A stretch of DNA of 64,000 nucleotides from Desmodesmus armatus (Eukaryota > Chlorophyta > Chlorophyceae > Sphaeropleales > Scenedesmaceae). Shown here in pieces: positions 56,724-64,000 of this stretch. The stretch covers positions 364,362-428,361 of the forward strand of contig VIIQ02000077.1 in assembly GCA_007449985.2 (NCBI GenBank), in the 5' to 3' direction. A program made the translations under genes and the position numbers. Below the pieces are notes generated by a model. It was not told the DNA's origin. It did no database searches and worked only from the letters and a program-made list of their open reading frames with translations. How positions within the stretch are numbered: position 1 is the first letter of the stretch; the number at the start of each line of letters is the position of its first letter.

Positions 56724-58679
56724 CTAGAAAGGAATCGGGTCCGGCAAGTCCTGAATCGCCACCAGCAGCTCCACAGGGTATGGCAACAGTACCAGCAACG
56801 GCAGCAGCAGTAGTGCAGTTGCTGTATTCCTCGTGCTGGAATCCTGCGGGACCGATAGTTCCTCCTGGCATGGTAGGACGGGCCCCGCTGCAGTGCCAGG
56901 ATCAGCACCACCCAGTAGAAGGCCAGGGGGTTGAAAAAGGACGTTATACTGAGGCCGATGACGGTCAGCACACCAACCGCCTGGTAGGCCCTGCAACCAC
57001 ACAGCCACAGCAACAGCAAAAGCAGTCAGTGCTTGTTGTGGATGGGGCGGGGGGGGGGGGGTAGCAAGTGCTGACTTGCACAGCTGGGGAACTTCAACAC
57101 ACAGTGACTTGTACGTACAGCAGTGGGAGGTACCGAGGTCCTGTTGCGCTCCCGGCTTGGGAGGCATGCAAACTGGGTTGTGAGCCAACCCGCCAAGCAT
57201 GCTACCAACCAGGGACTGGGAACCTGTCACTGCCAAGTTGCTCTTTTATACACGAAACATGGGCCACGACACGAGCATTCAGTGCCCACCACGCCTCCAC
57301 CTCCAGCAAACATTGCAGAAGAAGGCTGCATTCAGTGCCCTCACACCTATGCTTGCGGGCTCTACTGCATGAGCCCATGAGCCTCCCTTGTGGGATGCTC
57401 AGCTTTCCTGCTAAGCCAATGACTATCACTGTACCTGTACCTCTACCTGTGACTGTAACTGCATGCTCCTGCACCCTTCCCTCATCTGCGTCCAAACAGC
57501 CTATCTGATGCAATGTGCTTGCATTCTGTACTCTATCTGTGCCCCTGCTATGCTGACGCTATGCTCCTGCACCCCCCCCCCCCCTCACCTGCGCCCAAAC
57601 AGCCCCAGAGCCATGCGGCCACCATCCAGCTCCCCAGTAGGCAGCAGGTTGAGGGCATTCACAGTCAGACCCGCCCAGCCAGCCACTAACAAACTGCTGA
57701 CCTGAATCTGCACAGCACAACACAGCACAGCAGATGCAGCCAGACGCTTCAGCAACTGCACACTCACATGCATTCATGGTCATGCCCGCCCAACAAGACA
57801 CTGCAGCAAGCGCAAACGGTCAAATTTCTGATAGGCCAACCACACGATCACGGGGTGTGTGCTTCATGGAAACCATTTGTCACCCAAGTGGGTCCACACA
57901 AATGATCAGCAATCCCCATCGTCATTCGGCTGTTCAGATACTTTGTTGGCACTGGACACCTTGGACCCCCTCATCTCTGCTCCTCCGCCATATGGCAGAG
58001 ACAATGCATCCTCTTCCTTCCCCATTCCCCTCCCCGTCTCGCAACTGCACGCATCCCCTCCCCCTAACCCTTCACACATTTGGGTTGACCAGTGCCCGGC
58101 CCCCCTCCCCGCCCCCTGTCTCCCTCTGCTTGACCACGCCTGCCTCCCCCCCCCCCCCTCACACACACACACACTTTGTCCGCACACACACTGCCTGAAC
58201 TCTAGGTTGGCAATCCCCCACCCACCCACCCACCCCCACCCACCCCGCACCTATCCCTTTCTTCCTCCGTTCACGCCCCCTCCCCCCCCCCCCACACACA
58301 CACACACACCATCATCGCCCCCCCCCCCCTCACCCCTTCGCACACACACTCCCTCACCTCATGGTTGCCCCCTCCTTTCCGCACCCACCACCCACCCCGC
58401 CCCTGTCCCTCTCTTCTTCATCCATGATCCCTTTCCCCCTCCCCCTTTCCCCACCTTCCCTCACCTCAGGGTTGACCAGTGCCTCTCCCAGCACCACTTG
58501 GCCCAACAGTCCAACAATGAACGAGTCAGCAAATGCAGCTGAGTCAATGGTTGAGTCACCCAACCCAGCAGCAGTCAGACCCAGACCCGACAGCAGCAGC
58601 GCTCCACTAGCTGCAACACCCCACAGGGGGCCAGCCATGGAGACGTCGAGCAAGGTGGGGCGGTCCTTCACAAAACCCT

Positions 58680-58755
<76 letters not shown>

Positions 58756-60964
58756 GTGCTGTCATAGAAGCGCTAGTTGCAGCAGCATGTGTGCCGGTCA
58801 AGGGCACCCCATGAGCAGAGCAAGAATCGAAATCAACGGGTGGAGAGCCTGTAAATGCACTGCCGCTGATTATGCAATCAAAAGACATGGGCGCAGGGAC
58901 ACCACTCACACTGGCCACCCCCCCCCCTCCCCTGGCAATGTACACCCCCCCCCCCTCACCCTTGCACGCTCCCCCCCCCCCCCCCCCCGGGCGGCCGCAC
59001 CTTGAATCTTGTGATGCCTCCAAAGCTGCCAAGGAACCCAAAGCCTGCTGGGATGATCAGTGGCAGGTACAGAGACACTCCATGCTTTGATGCAGCAACC
59101 CTGCAACAGCAGCACCCGGTGTGGCACACCACAGCAGCAGCACCCGGGCTCACAAGTATCCGTATACTGTGTGGTACATACAACCTCATCTTTCACCATC
59201 CGGAGCAAGTGGAAGGGCAGTAATGCTCGTAGCTGGCGGTAACTACTCTTTGTATGCTGACTTCTGGAGCAGCAGCACGACTGGGAGGCCCGTCCCAACT
59301 TGCGGCTGTCCTGCTGAAATGTGATGGAGATCGTTGGAAGTATCTGTGTCACATTTACACTCTGTGCCCCGACCCACCTGTGTCCTGCTTCATGGCAAAT
59401 GAGTGTCAGCAGGAACATGTGTGGATGTGTGATGCCCTTTCATTGTGCAACCTTATGGGTCACTTCACTTGCCACATTGTACTGCGTTACACTTGAGAAA
59501 CCCTCCTCCCCCCCAAACGTCATCCCTTGCAATCAACACCCACCTGTGCCCTGCCTCATGTATTATGAGTGTCAGCAGGAACAGCCCCGCCAGCGGCAAC
59601 GCATCAACAACATCCTGAAGTGCAGAAGGGGGGGGGGGGGCGAGCGCGGGGTGGGGCGCAGGGGGTTCAAGAATGCCTGGCAGCGTTGGGTATTGCGGCC
59701 TTCAACTCTACAGGCGACCTTCAATTCTGCAGGTGCCGGGCCGGTGCAGAACTGGTTGCCCGCTCACGCTCGTGGTGCGGTCCCAGGAGGCAGGGGAACC
59801 CCCCCTTCCCGCCCCCCCCCCCCCCCCCCCCCCCCCCGCCCCGCTGCCACCTCCCCCCAGCTTCGGGGGGGGGGGGGGGGGGGGGGGGGGGGCAACGAGA
59901 GGAACTGGGTTTGCAGCAACATCGGTAGGAACATCTGTACTACACGTAGTACGTGTGGGTGCTCTTGTTGCCTTGGATGGGGGGTTGTTGTTGGCACAAG
60001 GTCAGAGTTTAAGGGACAACCACCCCAACACTGGACCCACTCAGTCAGTGTGTCACTTCACTGTACACCATCAGCTTGTGTGACATATGTCATGCATGAC
60101 TGAACTGTGAGCGAGTTTCTTAACCAGAAGTAACAAATGAAAACATGCAGGGCCAAGGCAATCATGTTTCCCACGCCCCCCCCCCCTCAAACCCCCACAG
60201 CCCCAACAGCCTCCGCCCACCTGCTGTGACAGAGGAGTGTAGAAGGGACGAAAACACTGCAGTGGACCTTCGGAACTCTTATCTCTCCCTACCCCTGCTT
60301 CAAATCCCCTCTGTCCTTTATGGCATGCCCCCCCCCCCCCCCGGGGGTCCCCCCACCCTCCCCTTGCACCTCTCGCCACGTCACCCAGTTCACTCAGTTG
60401 CCCCCCCCCCCCCGGGCCTCCACCCACCTGCTGTGACAGCGGTGTGTAGAAGGGGTTAGTCAGCCAGTCAAACAGCGGCAGCCCAGCAGACTGCAGTGTG
60501 CTGATGACAGAGGCGACACCAAACAGCACAAACAGCCACACCTGCAGCACACCAAGTAACAATTGTCTCATGAGGTAGACCGTATGTGGACAGCGCTTTG
60601 ATCAGCACGGCAATGTCAAAGGGGGCCAGAACAGCGCCTAAGCACCACTGCCAGCCTGAGAGCGGTACAACAAGTTGTCCTGCAATTGATCGCATGCATA
60701 TGTGGCAGACTGTAGCAGGCAGGATTGTAGCCAGGATACCCTGCCCATCCATGTTGACTCAATTGGGCTCTTAGAAAGGTGTGCTATCAAAAGGCGGGGT
60801 TGTCTCACAACATGAATCAGCATAGTTCCAACAGCCTGTGCCTTACATACCTCCGTCACAGGGCTCAGCACTCCCTCTCGTGCGTCTGCAGGCATCAGCA
60901 CTGCGGTTGGCTTCTCCTCCTTGTCCTGAAGCAGGAATATTTGCCACTTGTCACCCATGACATC
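56724..60964 (-). CDS. EGY-type chloroplast site-2 protease (zinc metalloprotease), 3' part
   Basis: Intramembrane zinc metalloprotease of the plastid EGY family (M50). Exons: 60851-60964, 60428-60541, 59544-59614, 59001-59100, 58465-58677, 57589-57707 and 56724-56990 (TAG). The first encodes the family's N-terminal element (DKWQIFLLQDKEEKPTAVLM). The third ends in LFLLTLIIHEAGH, giving the HExxH zinc site, followed by YLPLIIPAGFGFLGSFGGIT as in EGY. The next carries DRPTLLDVSMAGPLWG. Exon 57589-57707 has NLLPTGELDGGR, the second zinc motif (NxxPxxxLDGG). The last has membrane helices and LALQRGP. In the last exon the frame changes once near 56880-56886 (a GGGCCCC run), as if one base were missing; adding one makes the seven exons exactly 333 codons with the stop. 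The 5' part, including the transit peptide, lies to the right and is not resolved. Confidence 0.87.
58681..58752. repeat. (CAG)24 run abutting an EGY exon acceptor
   Basis: Exactly 24 uninterrupted CAG units directly upstream, in gene direction, of the exon 58465-58677. The AG of the adjoining CTG/CAG word at 58678-58680 itself acts as the acceptor. In the transcript the run reads CUG repeats. Confidence 0.95.
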
Positions 60965-61218
60965 CTGCGGCAGTAAGGACAAGGGGAAGAAGGGGGGCGG
61001 GCATTGAGAAGGGGGAAGAGGAAAAGAGGAATGTGGAAGGGAGAGCGTGACAATGAGCATTTGTAAATTACCAGAAAGGGAAACAGCAACTTGCTGAGTG
61101 CGGGCAAACCCTGGCTATCAAGAGGCTGTTTGTGGTGATGGAGAGGGGAGGGGGTTGACACTGTGGTGACTTCCCCTCCTTATCCTGCAGCAGGAATTTC
61201 TACCACCCATGACATCCT
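59378..61218 (-). repeat. Exon-edge copies inside EGY introns
   Basis: Donor-side copy of the HExxH exon end at 59378-59416 (FLLTLICHEAGH, then gtgggt) against the true exon 59544-59614. Donor-side copy of the TPLSQQ exon end at 60219-60255 against the true exon 60428-60541. Acceptor-side copy at about 61165-61218 (GATGTCATGGGTG, then diverged) against the true exon start at 60964. Confidence 0.8.
59812..59892. repeat. Poly-C(26) and poly-G(28) inverted pair
   Basis: A run of 26 C (59812-59837) and a run of 28 G (59865-59892), separated by 27 bases, lie in the intron before the HExxH exon. They could form a very stable hairpin or quadruplex/i-motif. Confidence 0.92.
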
Positions 61219-61689
61219 GCGACAAGGAGGGGCGGGGGGGGGGGGGGGGGGCAGGAGGTGGGAGAAGGCAAAGAGGGTGGAAAGGGCAGCAAACAGTGTG
61301 CAGAGATCCCCCAGAGATCTGACAACAACAGGTGACAGGCGTGGCACATTGCCACGCCCTTGTCGAGCTGATACCAGACCAACAACCAGGCATGACACAG
61401 TCCTGGCCATGTCGGGGATCCCTGAATACGTCGGAGCTGATAATGATGATGCTGACCTGCGCTCGTGTCAATCACAACATCAGGGTTGCAGCACAGGTCA
61501 ATTCCCATGCCCCCATGCGTTTCACTGAAGTGAAAGCAGAAGGGGTAGGGGCACGTAGCTCGCACTGTTGAGAAGAGAAGAGGCCTTACAAGAATCGCCA
61601 ACATCAGCACATGTGCAAGTCAACACTATTTGGAACATGGTAGCCTGACCAAAGCATTCCCTGCAGGTGTTGGTTGATGCAGCCGCTTG

Positions 61690-61845
61690 TTTATTTTTTG
61701 GGGGGGTACAAGGGGGGCGGACCCCCACCGGCTGGCCACACACACAACAGCCGAGGCTGCCGGGAGCCCAAGGTCTTGCCTCACACCGATGAGAGACGCC
61801 TAACACCCTTTTACAATCAGGAGGTGCCCAGTGCCCAGACCAAAG
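61690..61845. repeat. Dispersed repeat, copy 2
   Basis: Second copy of the repeat at 6655-6850: a T-rich start, GGGGGGCGGACCCCCACCGG, CTGGCCACACACA, GCCGGGAGCCCAAG, TTGCCTCAC, GATGAGAGA, CCTAACACCC, CAGGAGG and CCCAG, in the same order and orientation. Confidence 0.6.
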
Positions 61846-62289
61846 TCGCATGGGAGCCGCTTGTGGTGACTCTGTAACTGCAACATGGTTGGGCAGCACA
61901 GTGTGGATGACTCTACACGCTCAGCGGCCCAACCTTGTGGCAGCTACAGATTCACCACAAGCACCTGCACCAACAAACACCAGCTTTGCATGCGTTCTTC
62001 AATCCACTGTCTGACGGTCAGACAAATCAGCAAGAGGGGAAGGGGGCGGCAGGAGCGCACACAAATACTGATGACAGTCAATTTCTGCAGCTATAGTCGC
62101 CTGCATGACCTCAGGGCCGCCACTTTGGCGAGGCGAAAGGGCGGGATGGCAAAGACGAAACGAGATAGTCACCCAAAAGTGGAGGTGTCTCGAGGGGGGG
62201 GGGGGAGTGCACCCAGCGCAGTAAGGGCGGGCAGGGGGGGGGGGGGGAGTGCTACAAAAACCCACTGCCAGGAAGGGCCACCATCTGCT

Positions 62290-64000
62290 CCTTGCAGGTT
62301 GCTGTGGCCACAACGTCCTGAACAGCTTGGCGGTGATCAGGGCTTTTGAGGTCACAGCAGCCATGGGGAGGGCGGGTGGTGGCGGCGGCCATGGTGTTTG
62401 GGGGGCGGAGGGGGGGTGGGGACCAGGAGGGTGCGTGCGTTTAGCATAGATGATGTGTGTATGGGGGTGGGGGAGAGGTGTGGGGGGAGGGGCGACTGCT
62501 CGGCACCCAACAGAGAAGGCAGGTGGTGCACCACCTGCCAGTCATACACCAACGTTTCAGGCAGGGTGGGGATTGGGGGGCGGAGTGCATGCCACCCAAA
62601 ACAGTAGGCTGGGGAGAGAGGTGAGCGCAACAACACCCACTGCCAGATAGGGTCATCCTCTGTCACCCTCAAAGATGCTGTGGCCTCAAGGTCTCCACCA
62701 GTTGGAATCTGAGGCAAACCGTGAGGTCGCAGCAGCCATGGGAGGGGGGGGGGGCGTGTGTGTTTGGTGGTGGTGTGTGTGGTGGTGGTGGTGGGGGGGG
62801 GGGGGGCTGCATGTCCACAAAAAGCCTGAGGAGGGGGAGGGCTTGGACAATGCAACAAACCCACTTTCAGATAGGGGCACCCTGTGTCGCCCCCCAAGAT
62901 GCTGTGGCCTCAAGGTCTCCACCAGTTGCAACCTGGTGAAAACATTGAGGTCACAGCAGCCATGGGGGCAACAAGTGAATGATCTCCTTCTGGCAATGTG
63001 GCTGTGCCTGTTAGTCAACACACCAACAGCAAGCACACTGTAGTGACAACACTCGGCCTGGTGGCTTTGCCAACCCAAGTTTGCTAGGGCTTTCTGGCCT
63101 GAATCCTGTTGACATCTATAGGTTTCAGGGGGGGGGGTACTTACAGGGTGCTCCTGGGATGGCCGCAAGTCACACTTGCATGCACAGACGTCACGCAAAC
63201 TGAGCTCTACTATGTCTGCTGCTAGCGCTCTTGCCCTTGAGCGCCCAACACATGTGACAACAGCAGCACAACCATGCAGGTCTGCTCATCAATGACAACC
63301 AACTGGGGGGGGGGGGTCATGACCGTAGGTGTGACAGCAGAGTGGTGCCCTGTTGTGAGCTTCAGCTCCTGCAGACAACTGCCAAGTTCATAAGTCTGTT
63401 GCTGGAGAGGGATGGGGAGGGGGAGGATGTTGAGCTTAAAGGCCGCATGTGTGTAAGGCGCTAAATTTGATGTGTGAGAAAGAAGCGGCGGGGGAGGGGG
63501 GGAGGTGAGCGCGACACAACCACTGCCAATAAGGGTCACCCTCTGTCACCCTCAAAGATGCTGTGGCCTCAAAGTTTCCATCAGTTGCAACCTGGTGAAA
63601 ACATTGAGGTCACAGCAGCCATGGGGGCGACAAGCAGATGATCCTTCCGGCAATGTGGCTGTGCCTATATTTGTTGATGCGCCAACAGCAAGCACAACAC
63701 TTAGCCTGTTCATTTTGCAAACCCCTGCTAGTGATTTCTAGTCTTACCTTGATTCCTGCAACAGCAGACTTCATGGGGGGGGGGGCTACTTAAAGGATGC
63801 GTGGATCAAGGAGCAGTCAAACTTGCATGCATAAATGCACAATCGCGCCATAGAGTGAGTGGATCATTCACTGTGGAGGGGACCACATGAACTTCACCGT
63901 GTGCTCCAGTGGGTTTGACAGCAGCATGGCGCCCTGCTCTGAACTTCAGCCAATGCGGACAATTGCCAAGTTCATAAGTCTGTTGCTGGATGGGGATGGG
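62290..64000. repeat. Multi-copy 90-100-bp repeat and larger duplication at the window end
   Basis: The block AAGATGCTGTGGCCTCAAGG ... GAGGTCACAGCAGCCATGGG occurs at about 62655-62740, 62878-62965 and 63535-63630, with a diverged copy at 62290-62365. The word GCCAAGTTCATAAGTCTGTT occurs at 63381 and again near 63966, and CACTTGCATGCAC-type flanks also recur. A roughly 0.6-kb unit therefore appears tandemly duplicated and runs past the window edge. Confidence 0.75.

Larger units (their letters stand above)
60965..64000 (-). other. Probable 5' intron/exon region of the EGY gene, unresolved
   Basis: Upstream of the first recognised EGY exon. Minus frames contain exon-like pieces such as GDLEATASLRVTEDDPIWQW (about 62630-62700), a related copy at 63520-63600, and TYELGSCLQELKLTTG (about 63350-63400). 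I cannot match them in phase to the EGY exons or to a known domain. One of them may be the true upstream exon and the others edge copies. Confidence 0.4.

Overview
This window looks like nuclear DNA of a green alga. The genes are rich in introns with GT-AG borders. Two proteins act in plastids (VIPP1 and an EGY/site-2-protease-like enzyme), one belongs to the plant/animal augmin complex (AUG3/HAUS3) and one is ciliary (BBOF1). Plastid and ciliary genes together point to a flagellate-forming chlorophyte. CAG/CTG-rich coding sequence, long G/C homopolymers and large repeat-filled introns fit that, but I cannot name a species.

Layout. 316-3361 (+): the 3' part of AUG3. 4271-9370 (-): a 739-residue Ala/Gln-rich protein with a C-terminal PB1 domain resembling that of auxin-response factors. 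9901-12642 (+): complete VIPP1, sharing a 530-bp divergent promoter region with the PB1 gene. 13657-17481 (-): BBOF1. 18901-20391 (-): a gamma-glutamylcyclotransferase-like protein. 20392-23171: gene-poor and repeat-bearing. 23172-44873 (+): a giant, about 41-exon gene for a secreted collagen-like protein. 47273-48025 (-): a coiled-coil exon. 49855-56396 (-): an eight-exon leucine-rich-repeat protein. 56724-60964 (-): the 3' part of an EGY-like zinc metalloprotease whose 5' end lies further right, towards or beyond the window edge.

The most unusual object is the collagen gene. It encodes a signal peptide, short Tyr/His/Gly-rich modules and a motif like those that precede collagen repeats in bacterial and phage proteins. 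Next comes one 2,871-nt exon of almost pure Gly-X-Thr with 49 tandem 45-nt units, then 27 small Gly-X-Y exons and a Cys-containing tail. The Gly-X-Y exons begin and end inside a Gly codon (phase 1), and most are multiples of 9 nt. Its true frame has no start codon inside the giant exon, so simple ORF searches pick the wrong frame or strand.

A second pattern spans unrelated genes: introns carry extra, diverged copies of the neighbouring exon edge with its splice site. In the LRR gene all seven introns have them. EGY, AUG3 and VIPP1 have them too, and in the collagen gene whole exon-intron modules are duplicated. Tandem duplication across splice junctions seems to be the main way genes change here.

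Four otherwise intact genes (AUG3, BBOF1, GGCT-like, EGY) each contain one frame break of the same sign, equivalent to one missing base, three of them at G/C runs. Assembly error is the simplest reading.
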